A stretch of 33,684 bases of DNA. It comes from an archaeon (GTDB lineage: Archaea > Nanobdellota > Nanobdellia > Woesearchaeales > GW2011-AR9). A model generated the notes under the pieces. It was given only the letters and a program-made list of their open reading frames with translations, did not search any database and was not told the DNA's origin. The stretch is from the NCBI GenBank assembly GCA_002688265.1, contig NZCK01000007.1, positions 1-33,684 of the forward strand, in the 5' to 3' direction. A program made the translations under genes and the position numbers. Positions within the stretch are counted from its first letter, which is position 1, and every line of letters begins with the position of its first letter. Positions 7,723-14,534 of this stretch are shown here, in pieces.

Positions 7723-7739
7723 TAATAACTCTTTCCAAA
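7723..7739. repeat. 17-bp direct repeat, left copy of the proS 3' end
   Basis: TAATAACTCTTTCCAAA here is identical to 7908-7924, which encodes the last residues of ProRS (FGKSY and its stop). The two copies bracket 168 bp of GC-richer structured DNA. The copies diverge at once on both sides, as expected for a duplication made by insertion. Confidence 0.75.
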
Positions 7740-7907
7740 TCAGAAAGACATTTTAGTGAGTAAGGCTTCGTTCCCTTTGGTCACTTGGCACACGGCAGGG
7801 CCTGAGTCTCGCCCCTCCGCGTTCGTGCAATATATTGTACTCAGGTCGAACAAGAAGTTTTTTTTGCTGCTCTGGCATAGGGCCATGTGTGCGCCCTTAC
7901 TCAAATC
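7740..7907. mobile_element. Small structured insert bracketed by 17-bp direct repeats
   Basis: This 168-bp stretch is clearly richer in G and C than its surroundings and has no convincing ORF. A 9-bp perfect inverted repeat, TGAGTAAGG (7757-7765) with CCTTACTCA (7895-7903), closes it. Inside are nested pairs GCACAC/GTGTGC with GGCC/GGCC, and CCTGAGT/ACTCAGG around a central GCAATATATTGT. Together with the duplicated proS end, it looks like a non-autonomous insertion or an integrated structured-RNA element. No transposase or integrase is in the window. The ORF-track frames crossing it (7740-7964 and 7756-7995) read through the stems and look spurious. Confidence 0.5.
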
Positions 7908-9379
7908 TAATAACTCTTTCCAAAACGGTGCCAACGAACTGCTTTTTCTCCAGTCAAAACACACTTTGTTTCTGCTTCTAAGTCCGGTTGATTGAAAGGT
8001 GCATTAAGAGATTGAATCCCTGTTTCATCTTTAAACTGAATCTCTGAATCATTACTGCCACACCAAGGAATAAGTGCAATTTTCTTCTCTGCTACTGCCT
8101 TAACAATCTCTTCTCTGCTGGTACACTTAACAATAGAATTGTCCAAATGATCCTTAGCTTTATTGTAAAGCCTCTCATGCATTTGTTCCAATTCTAAAGG
8201 TAAAATAGTATTAAGATCAGCCATGGAAACTGCTCTCTTCTCCCCATCATCCCTTCTTGAGAGCATTACATGTTTGTTCTCCAAATCTCTTGGACCCAAT
8301 TCTAACCTAATTGGTGTTCCCTTTAATTCCCACTCATTATATTTGTAACCAGGACTGTACTGCTCTCTTGCATCTAAGTGAACCCTAAGACTCATTTCCT
8401 TCAGTTCTGCTTGGAGTTTAGTGGCTGCTGCTAACACTTCTTCTTTTGCGTGTTTGAAAAGTAAAGGTACAATAACTATTTGATTTTTAGCAACCCTTGG
8501 AGGCAGAACTAAACCCTTATCATCGGAATGCAACATAATCATAGCGCCAATAGACCTGATAGAAATACCCCAACTATTTTGATGAACATAAGTTACCTGT
8601 TCGTTTTTATCTTTGAATTTGATATCAAAAGCTTTGGCAAAATTCTGACCAAGATAATGAGACGTCCCAGCTTGAAGCGCTTTACCATCAGGCATAAACC
8701 CTTCAATACTATAAGTGAAATCAGCACCTGCAAATTTTTCTTTATCTGACTTTTGTCCCGTTAATAAAGGAACTGCCAAAACTTCTTTGAAAGTGTCAAT
8801 GTAAAAATCTACTATTTTTCTAGCTTCATCCACTGCTTCCTCTCTTGTAGCAAAAACAGTGTGACCCTCTTGCCACAAAAATTCTCTGAGTCGAATAAAA
8901 GGAGTACAATGTTTGAATTCCCAACGTACAATGTTACACCATTGATTAAGCCTTAGTGGAAGGTCATTGTGAGATCTGATCCATTTACTGTAAGCGTCAT
9001 ACATAATAGTCTCACTTGTTGGACGAATTGCTAAACGTTCCTTTAACTTAGTACTCCCACCAGTTTCAACCCAAGCAACTTCTGGCGCAAAACCTTCAAC
9101 ATGCTCTTCTTCTTTTGTTAGCAAAGATTCTGGAATAAACATAGGAAAATAACAATTCTCAACACCATCCGCTTTGATCTTCTTGTCAAAATATTCTTTA
9201 ATTGTTTCCCAAATGAAATAAGACCTTGGTCTTAAAATGTAACAACCAGAAACAGGAGAATAATCCATTAGTTCAGATTTCTGAATCAGCTGAGTGAACC
9301 ACTCACTGAAATTTTCTTCTTTGGTAACAGTTAGGCCTAAATTGGCTTTCTTATCTTGCTTCTTTGAGTCTTGTGCCAT
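7907..9379 (-). CDS. proS: Prolyl-tRNA synthetase, archaeal/eukaryal type
   Basis: This class II synthetase charges tRNA-Pro. Motif 1 lies around ENCYFPMFIPESLL, motif 2 is RWEFKHCTPFIRLREFLWQEGHT (quoted in part: FIRLREFLWQEGHT), and motif 3 is GAMIMLHSDDKGLVLPPRVA. The anticodon domain follows (VPLLFKHAK), then the C-terminal zinc-binding-type extension with cysteines in IVKCTSRE, PWCG and TKCVLTGEKAVRWHRFGKSY. The presence of that extension and absence of the bacterial editing insertion define the archaeal/eukaryal class. The length of 490 is typical. TTTTTATAG lies about 28 bp before the ATG, so the message is probably leaderless. The last 17 bp of the gene recur at 7723, suggesting that the 3' end was rebuilt by an insertion. 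Confidence 0.95.
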   Translation of the reverse strand: MAQDSKKQDKKANLGLTVTKEENFSEWFTQLIQKSELMDYSPVSGCYILRPRSYFIWETIKEYFDKKIKADGVENCYFPMFIPESLLTKEEEHVEGFAPEVAWVETGGSTKLKERLAIRPTSETIMYDAYSKWIRSHNDLPLRLNQWCNIVRWEFKHCTPFIRLREFLWQEGHTVFATREEAVDEARKIVDFYIDTFKEVLAVPLLTGQKSDKEKFAGADFTYSIEGFMPDGKALQAGTSHYLGQNFAKAFDIKFKDKNEQVTYVHQNSWGISIRSIGAMIMLHSDDKGLVLPPRVAKNQIVIVPLLFKHAKEEVLAAATKLQAELKEMSLRVHLDAREQYSPGYKYNEWELKGTPIRLELGPRDLENKHVMLSRRDDGEKRAVSMADLNTILPLELEQMHERLYNKAKDHLDNSIVKCTSREEIVKAVAEKKIALIPWCGSNDSEIQFKDETGIQSLNAPFNQPDLEAETKCVLTGEKAVRWHRFGKSY

Positions 9380-9440
9380 TCTAGCTTTTGGTACTTAGAA
9401 GATCTATAAAAAGGCTTGGGTCTAACTAGTTATATTTTTC

Positions 9441-9500
9441 AAAAAAAAGAAAAAAGGAAGGGTACTCTGGGGAAGAGCACCCCTCACAAAAAGGGGGGTG
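9441..9500 (-). terminator. T-tract terminator with two competing hairpins
   Basis: Reading the minus strand toward proS, hairpin 9500-9478 (AGGGGGGTG with CACCCCT) shares bases with hairpin 9482-9460 (GGGT...CTCT with AGAG...ACCC), so only one can form. A long T-rich run (9458-9441) follows the second. It probably ends transcripts coming from the ftsZ side before the proS TATA box. The mutually exclusive arrangement also resembles an attenuator. Confidence 0.5.
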
Positions 9501-9590
9501 GTGTTAAGAATATGAAAAGGAATTGTATCCATCACCTCTTTTCCACATCCATGATAATTTGATTTTCAAAAAAATAAAAAACAAAACCAT

Positions 9591-9716
9591 TGGCGCTGGT
9601 CAAGGCTGGGCCACTCCAAACAACTTCGCGATTAATTTTGCTTCTTGTTCAAAAGCAAAATGCTCGTTGTTAGTCGCAGTAATTCTCGCTACTCCAGCAA
9701 GGGGACCCGCGCGCCA
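9591..9716. ncRNA. GC-rich long-hairpin element, possible structured RNA
   Basis: The stretch folds back on itself end to end. TGGCGC pairs with GCGCCA at the outer ends, GGTC with GACC, GCTGG with CCAGC, ACAAC with GTTGT, and the tip is a perfect ATTTTGCTT / AAGCAAAAT hairpin. It sits in the roughly 350-bp gap between proS and ftsZ. On the minus strand a T-rich run follows it (9590-9560), which would suit a terminated RNA. I see none of the conserved cores of SRP RNA or RNase P RNA. It may be a stable RNA, a terminator structure or a mobile hairpin. Confidence 0.4.
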
Positions 9717-9729
9717 CTGATTTTTTAAT

Positions 9730-10794
9730 TTAAACTAACTCAATCCCAAGTTCTCTTGAGAAAGCCTTAGCCTTAACAGCCTTCTGACGAGCATCAACCT
9801 TACCTAAGATCCAAGGACTGTTAACTCCAGTAATGATCGTCATCACAGTCACCTTGCCCTTCATAGACTCAGTTACTCTTGCTCCCCAAATAACATTGGC
9901 ATCTTCATCCAAACTCTCAGTAATCATCTCACCAATCCGAGAGATTTCTTCCAAAGTTAAATCAGGACCACCAGTTACATGAATTAAAGCACCAGTTGCA
10001 CCATCATAACTAATGTCAAGTAAAGGATTCGCAAGCGCACCCTTAACAGCCTCTTCTACTCGGTTATTAGTATCACTTGATCCAACTCCGATAGCAGCCA
10101 CTCCACCATTAGTCATAATTGCCCGAACATCTGCATAATCCAAGTTTACTAAACTAGGTACAGCAATGGTCTCTACGATTCCTTTAATCATAGTTGCAAT
10201 TAACTCGTTAGCTACAGCAAAAGCTTGCTGAATTGGTAAGTTTCCTGCAATCTGAACTAATCTGTTGTTGTCAATTACAATTACAGTATCGCAAACCTGA
10301 CGTAGTTGTTGTAAACCAAATTCTGCTTTATCACACCTAGCTTTCTCAATGTTAAAAGGCATAGTCACAGTTCCAATTACAATTGATCCAGTATCTTTAG
10401 CTACTTGAGCTACAACAGGAGCTGCACCAGTTCCAGTTCCACCACCCATTCCAGCACAAACAAAAACCATGTCTGACTGCTTAAGTGAATCTTTTAACAT
10501 TGCCATACTCTCTTGAGCAGCTTCAGCACCCTTACTTGGGTATCCACCACAACCAAGTCCACGAGTACAATCTTTACCAATCAAGAACTTACGGTCTGCA
10601 CCAGTAATTCCTAAATGTTGATGATCAGTATTTGTTGCAATAATTTCAGCACCTTTGATGCCCTTTTTGTAAAGCCAGCCAACCATATTGTTACCCGCTC
10701 CACCAACACCAATTACCTTGATGTTCGCTTGACTCATATTTTCAAATCCTTCTTCTGGCATATTTTGCAATGCACTTTCCACAATAAAATCCAT
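9730..10794 (-). CDS. ftsZ: Cell division GTPase FtsZ
   Basis: FtsZ is the tubulin-like GTPase that forms the division ring. It has the nucleotide-binding IKVIGVGGAGNNMV, the tubulin signature GGGTGTGAAP near residues 118-127, and a T7 loop NLDYADVRAIM that supplies the catalytic Asp for the neighbouring subunit. The C-terminus (FSRELGIELV) is short and of archaeal style, with no bacterial FtsA/ZipA tail. I start at ATG 10794 (MDFIVESAL) because AGGTGGTGA stands 8 nt upstream. The ORF-track start at 10809 is a GTG inside that SD site. A TATA-like TAATATAAAAAA at about 10850-10862 predicts a leader of 35-40 nt. No other division gene is adjacent. Confidence 0.95.
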   Translation of the reverse strand: MDFIVESALQNMPEEGFENMSQANIKVIGVGGAGNNMVGWLYKKGIKGAEIIATNTDHQHLGITGADRKFLIGKDCTRGLGCGGYPSKGAEAAQESMAMLKDSLKQSDMVFVCAGMGGGTGTGAAPVVAQVAKDTGSIVIGTVTMPFNIEKARCDKAEFGLQQLRQVCDTVIVIDNNRLVQIAGNLPIQQAFAVANELIATMIKGIVETIAVPSLVNLDYADVRAIMTNGGVAAIGVGSSDTNNRVEEAVKGALANPLLDISYDGATGALIHVTGGPDLTLEEISRIGEMITESLDEDANVIWGARVTESMKGKVTVMTIITGVNSPWILGKVDARQKAVKAKAFSRELGIELV

Positions 10795-10869
10795 TTTGTT
10801 TTTCACCACCTATGTTTTTTCTGTCTTTTCCCCCTATACAGGATGACTATGATTTTTTATATTACAAAA

Positions 10870-11100
10870 TAATTATATCTTGTAACATAGAGGTTTCACT
10901 ATATAAATCAATATATACTAGTTCAACCTTACTATTTTCTATTAACGTTTGCTCGAAACACTACCGCTTATCGAGACCAAGAAACTTAGAGCATACCAAC
11001 TACCAACGTGATACAACGAAACTACCTACCCTAACAATTCAAACTTTATTTTTACTTAATCTTCTTCTTCGAACAGAGTTCGAAGGTAAACCAACAGATT
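10870..11100 (-). ncRNA. Non-coding, G-skewed stretch upstream of ftsZ; possible RNA
   Basis: The gap between ftsZ and the nitroreductase gene (10795-11230) has no convincing gene. Within it, about 10920-11060 is strikingly poor in G on the plus strand and so G-rich over C on the minus strand, unlike its flanks. A perfect palindrome CTTCGAA-cagag-TTCGAAG lies at 11067-11085. A TATA-like TTTATATAC at about 11117-11125 would start a minus-strand transcript near 11095, just upstream of the palindrome. It could be a small RNA or a long 5' leader of ftsZ. The 101-residue plus-strand frame here looks spurious. Confidence 0.3.
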
Positions 11101-11230
11101 TTGGAATGCAAAAATAGTATATAAACTTTTATTGTCATAGCAAAGTTGTGAAATAGTTAGTAATTCTTTTTTTGAAAACTATTTTTTTTAGAAATTTTAA
11201 ATATTGTCGACGAAGAGAATTAAAGAAATC

Positions 11231-11941
11231 TTATTTTTTCTTCCTTGCTTTCAACCTTTCCCTTAACTTTTCAGTTATAGACTTAGATTTTGGCGCTGCC
11301 TTCTTTTTGACTTGGCTCACAGTTTTATTCATTAGATGTTTTACTTCATCTACATTGCCCTTGAAAATTGCAGCATGATTTTTTAGATAACGATTCACAT
11401 TTCTTATTTTACTACGCCATTTCTCTAAATAAATTAAAGATTCCATTGGATACTTAGGAGGTTTAGGAGGATCTGATTTGGCGAAACCAACCGCCACAAT
11501 TGCTTGAGGCCTAACTTCAGCAGGGATTCCACAAATTTCTCTAACCTTATCTTCATCAAAAGCGCCAACCCACTTAGAACCTAAACCTAAACTCGTTGCT
11601 TCTAAAAGCATGTTCTGAACAGCAGCAGCACAGTTTTGAACAGTGTATAACCTTGCGCCCCTTAATCCATAATATCTTTCACCCTTCTCTTCCTCTCCAC
11701 AAACGACTACTAAGGCAGAAGCTAGCGTTATTTTATGTTGTCCAAAAGCAGCTTCAGCTAATTCACGTTTCCGGTCTGGACTTTGCACAACCACAAACTT
11801 CCAATTTTGGATATTTCCAGAACTTGGAGCATGACGGCCAGCATCAATTATCTTACTAACCTTATCCCAATCAACATATTTGGGAAGAAAATCTTCGGTT
11901 GTTCTTCGTTCCTTGATTAAATCCAAAATGTCTTCGTGCAT
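11231..11941 (-). CDS. Nitroreductase-family FMN protein with basic tail
   Basis: The first 165 residues match the nitroreductase fold, which binds FMN and moves electrons from NAD(P)H: RRTTEDFLPKYVD near the start, GRHAPSSGNIQNWKFVVV (FMN phosphate and ring contacts), AAVQNMLLEATSLGLGSKWVG, and AIVAVGFA. The last 70 residues are an added, strongly basic extension (KKKAAPKSKS, LRERLKARKKK), not part of the family, which could bind nucleic acid or the membrane surface. GAGGT lies 8 nt before the ATG and a TATA box AAATATAAAAG about 40-50 bp before it. The physiological substrate is unknown. Confidence 0.85.
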   Translation of the reverse strand: MHEDILDLIKERRTTEDFLPKYVDWDKVSKIIDAGRHAPSSGNIQNWKFVVVQSPDRKRELAEAAFGQHKITLASALVVVCGEEEKGERYYGLRGARLYTVQNCAAAVQNMLLEATSLGLGSKWVGAFDEDKVREICGIPAEVRPQAIVAVGFAKSDPPKPPKYPMESLIYLEKWRSKIRNVNRYLKNHAAIFKGNVDEVKHLMNKTVSQVKKKAAPKSKSITEKLRERLKARKKK

Positions 11942-12117
11942 TTGTTTACCTCTATTTGTTAGAAGAAGAGATTAAAGGCTTTTATATTTTGCCATTGTGT
12001 GAGGAAAAAGTAATAAAAGATTTTTGAAATTGTCCTTAATAAAACACATTTTTTAGACAAGATTTAAATTATAGGCCCAATTTTGAGTTAATGGTTCCTA
12101 GGTGTACTTAAAATAAT

Positions 12118-12855
12118 ATGAATGAACAAGAGAGAGTACAAGGACACAGAACCCCAAGTTTATCTTTTCTTTTTAGAAATGCAGAAGGTTTAGAAAAATT
12201 AAGAGATGAAATAGTTAGAACTGCAAGAGTTACAGGAAATTTAGCGAGCGTAGGTTGTTCTCAAGGACAAGAAGCATACTCAATCGCAGCATTACTCTGT
12301 TCCCAGGGACTAGATAAATGGAAAATTGAAGGTTATGATATTAATCCAGAGAATATTGAAAGAGCAAATGAAGCAATTTATCATGTTCGCTCAAAACCCA
12401 TTGGCTCAAAAAGACATAAAGAAGCATGGGAATACGTTTCACGTTTTGCTGATGAACCATATGGATATTTTGAACTTGAAAATTCGGCCAAAGATGAATT
12501 TGAAGAAGAATTGGGTGCCCACACAGCAAAACCAAGCAATATTCTTCGAAAAATGTGTGATTTTGCTTGTCATGATATTGTTGGTGGAATCCTCCCCATA
12601 GCCTACGATGCAATTTCTTGTAATAATGTATTAAGATATTATTTAGAACAACCAGAACAACTTTCACAATTCATGAGAAACCTAACCTTAAGTCTTTCTC
12701 CAAATGGGCTGTTGTTAATTGATTCTCCTTTTGTTTTGAATTTAGTAAATGATGAAGATGAATGTACAGAACCAATAATAACAACTTGTCTTTCTGAAAA
12801 CTTTAGAACGATTTATGAATCAGACTTTAATAATTTATATCAAAGAAATTATTGA
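12118..12855 (+). CDS. CheR-like SAM methyltransferase
   Basis: The sequence SVGCSQGQEAYSIAALL matches the SAM-binding loop of CheR methyltransferases (GCSTGEEPYS in classical members). It is followed by IEGYDINPENIERANEAIY and the later motif AISCNNVLRYYL, which corresponds to the CheR FCRNVLIYF strand. The N-terminal helical domain of chemotaxis CheR is missing, leaving 245 residues. No chemoreceptor, CheB or archaellum gene is in the window, so the target is probably not a chemoreceptor. A possible SD site (AGGTG) lies about 15 nt before the ATG. Family call fair, substrate unknown. Confidence 0.7.
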   Translation: MNEQERVQGHRTPSLSFLFRNAEGLEKLRDEIVRTARVTGNLASVGCSQGQEAYSIAALLCSQGLDKWKIEGYDINPENIERANEAIYHVRSKPIGSKRHKEAWEYVSRFADEPYGYFELENSAKDEFEEELGAHTAKPSNILRKMCDFACHDIVGGILPIAYDAISCNNVLRYYLEQPEQLSQFMRNLTLSLSPNGLLLIDSPFVLNLVNDEDECTEPIITTCLSENFRTIYESDFNNLYQRNY

Positions 12856-12872
12856 GATCATTTATTTGAGAC

Positions 12873-13181
12873 TCATTTCCTTGACAACACCACAGTTAAA
12901 CCAACCACATCGATTAACAAGCCATTGGTTTGAGTCGCTAATTCTTTAGCTAGCATCCTAGTTGTCTTATCAGGTTCAGCATCAGTATAAGTTCTTAAGA
13001 ATTTGATTTTTATTAGTTTTTTTCTTTGCAAAACTACTCTTACTTGCTTGACAACCTCAAGAGTAAGCCCAGCTTTACCAATATTAACCATAGGCCTTAA
13101 TTCCCTACCCATAAGTTTTAACTCTTTTCTAGTTGGCATAAAAGAAGAATTTGAATACTGAGTTATAAGTGTTTGCTCCAT
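12873..13181 (-). CDS. YhbY / CRM-domain RNA-binding protein
   Basis: A single CRM domain fills the protein. The helix TRKELKLMGRELRPMVNIGKAG carries the GxxG-type RNA-binding loop (GKAG), and the C-terminal strands LIDVVGLTVVLSRK are standard. Bacterial YhbY associates with the large ribosomal subunit precursor; archaeal homologues are thought to act in ribosome assembly or RNA binding. It lies downstream of S6e and the small membrane protein, 63 nt away, matching a ribosomal context. A start at Met15 (MPTRKELKL) is possible and would remove residues not typical of the family. Confidence 0.88.
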   Translation of the reverse strand: MEQTLITQYSNSSFMPTRKELKLMGRELRPMVNIGKAGLTLEVVKQVRVVLQRKKLIKIKFLRTYTDAEPDKTTRMLAKELATQTNGLLIDVVGLTVVLSRK

Positions 13182-13244
13182 TCAACAGAGAATAATGAAA
13201 AAATAGAAATAATTTAAGAAAAATTATTAAAAATAAAAGAATAT

Positions 13245-13442
13245 CTACAACAAAGCCAAAATCAAACTTGTGAAAATTAAAGTTACCCCTAACAACACAC
13301 AAGGATAAGCAACTTGCTCTGCCACAGTCATTTGACCATAATTCTTAAGACGCCAAATTACAAATTGAACTATTTTGCTTATTTGAGCTTGCAGTTTTGT
13401 AAAATATGCTGTGATTTGATTATTCAGTTCTTTGAAATCCAT
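13245..13442 (-). CDS. Small single-pass membrane protein
   Basis: The 65-residue protein has an amphipathic, Gln/Lys-rich N-terminal half (NNQITAYFTKLQAQISKIVQFV) and one strong membrane segment at the C-terminus (YPCVLLGVTLIFTSLILALL), like a tail-anchored protein. I start at ATG 13442 because AGGTGG stands 6 nt upstream; the GTG start at 13451 lies inside that site. It follows the S6e gene by 20 nt, so it is co-transcribed. I do not recognise the family. Confidence 0.65.
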   Translation of the reverse strand: MDFKELNNQITAYFTKLQAQISKIVQFVIWRLKNYGQMTVAEQVAYPCVLLGVTLIFTSLILALL

Positions 13443-13462
13443 CCTTACCACCTAATGCAGAT

Positions 13463-13915
13463 TTATTCTGCTTTCTCCTCTTTTTTCTCTTCTGCCTTTT
13501 CTTCAACCTTTGCTTCTTCAGCAGGTTTACCTGTCAAAGGGTTTGGTCCTTGCTTGATCACTTTCAAATTAATTTGCCGAGTATTAGTTGTAATTCTCTC
13601 ACCAGAAACTGTTTTTCTTCGATACAAACCTTTCTGTTTAGATTTGGTCCGAGTTTTTCCAGAGATACCTACGCCTTTTTGAGCTAAAATTCTTTTTCGA
13701 TCTTGTTGAATTCCTTTTCGCATTGGAAATCCAGCCTTGTCAGATCCACCAGTAACTAAAAATTCGTAACCAGGATAACCAAAGTTATCACCTGAAATAT
13801 TATCACCAATATGCTTTCGCATTAAGAATTCTGCAGCTTCATCCTTACAGTCAAACTGTTCGGTTTTTCCGTCTTTATTTCCAATAACTAATTTATAATC
13901 TAATTCTTTTGCCAT
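13463..13915 (-). CDS. rps6e: 30S ribosomal protein S6e
   Basis: This protein of the small ribosomal subunit occurs in archaea and eukaryotes only. The core from LDYKLVIGNKDGKTEQF through GYEFLVTGGSDKAGFPMRKG to GISGKTRTKSKQKGLYRRK is the S6e pattern. After NPLTGKPAEE the C-terminus becomes a Glu/Lys/Ala tail that is longer and more acidic than usual. The start is ATG 13915 (MAKELDYKL), with GGAGAT 8 nt upstream; the ORF-track start at 13942 lies in the leader. A TATA-like CCATATATTGG lies near 13955-13965. A short hairpin, GCAGA-ataaa-TCTGC, overlaps the stop codon before the downstream gene. Confidence 0.93.
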   Translation of the reverse strand: MAKELDYKLVIGNKDGKTEQFDCKDEAAEFLMRKHIGDNISGDNFGYPGYEFLVTGGSDKAGFPMRKGIQQDRKRILAQKGVGISGKTRTKSKQKGLYRRKTVSGERITTNTRQINLKVIKQGPNPLTGKPAEEAKVEEKAEEKKEEKAE

Positions 13916-14109
13916 TTGTATATCTCCCCGAGCCCTAAGCAAGTATCCTTGCAGCCAATATATGGTGACTCAGCTGTTATAGAGGCTATTTTAATAGGTG
14001 ATTTATAAAATGTTTGGTTGATATTAGTTGTTTGTAGAGGAAGATAAGTATATCTCTGAATATAAGGTAAATGTGAAAAGTGCTTAAAGAAGCTTGTTTC
14101 TAAAGTTGC

Positions 14110-14463
14110 ATGCAACTAAACGAAGAATTACTTAAAAAAATAGTTATCAGTGGCAGCATTATTGGAATTGTATTTTTATATTGGTTCGCTGGCACAATTA
14201 CACTTGACCCAATTGCTTCATTAGAAGGTATTCCAAAAGACACTGAAGTGAAATTAACTGGTGAAGTATTATCAGTTTCACAAACAGAGAAAGTGGCGTT
14301 TATTTCTGTTGCAAATCAAGCTATTAAAATAACTGAAGTTGTAGTATTCAAAGATCACGACATCTGGTTAGATTCCGGAGATTATGTTGAGATTGTTGGA
14401 ACCACAGAAGAGTATGAAGGAAAAATGGAATTGATAGCAAGTACGATTACTGTTCTTGATTAA
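14110..14463 (+). CDS. Membrane-anchored OB-fold protein
   Basis: Residues 10-32 form one membrane segment (IVISGSIIGIVFLYWFAGTITL). From about residue 45 (TEVKLTGEVLSVSQTEKVAFISV) to the end (DYVEIVGTTEEYEGKMELIASTITVL) the strands and the GEVxxV start follow the OB-fold of small nucleic-acid-binding domains. The soluble domain could face either side of the membrane. A tract of A residues follows the stop. The function is unknown; similar short anchored OB proteins are, to my knowledge, frequent in archaea. Confidence 0.65.
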   Translation: MQLNEELLKKIVISGSIIGIVFLYWFAGTITLDPIASLEGIPKDTEVKLTGEVLSVSQTEKVAFISVANQAIKITEVVVFKDHDIWLDSGDYVEIVGTTEEYEGKMELIASTITVLD

Positions 14464-14534
14464 GAAAAAAAAAAAAGAAAAAAAAGTGAAAATGAAAGTT
14501 TTTTATAAGCTATGAATATTTGCTAAATAGACCT

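Noticed and set aside
7740-7995. Frames of 74 and 79 residues on both strands across the structured insert
   Set aside because: Both read through inverted-repeat arms and into proS, and neither has a start signal or protein-like pattern.
9450-9537. Small proline-containing leader frame before proS as a true gene
   Set aside because: The SD match overlaps the ATG without spacing and the frame ends in a T tract; kept only as a remark in a finding.
9591-9716. tRNA, SRP RNA or RNase P RNA
   Set aside because: No T-loop (GTTCRANNC) with acceptor spacing and no conserved SRP or RNase P core sequences were found here or in the other two structured elements.
9523-9720. 65-residue plus-strand frame through the hairpin element
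   Set aside because: It is explained by the end-to-end pairing of the element, and has no SD or promoter.
10812-11117. 101-residue plus-strand frame in the gap upstream of ftsZ
   Set aside because: It starts across the ftsZ leader on the other strand, its composition reflects the strand skew, and it shows no domain, SD or fitting promoter.
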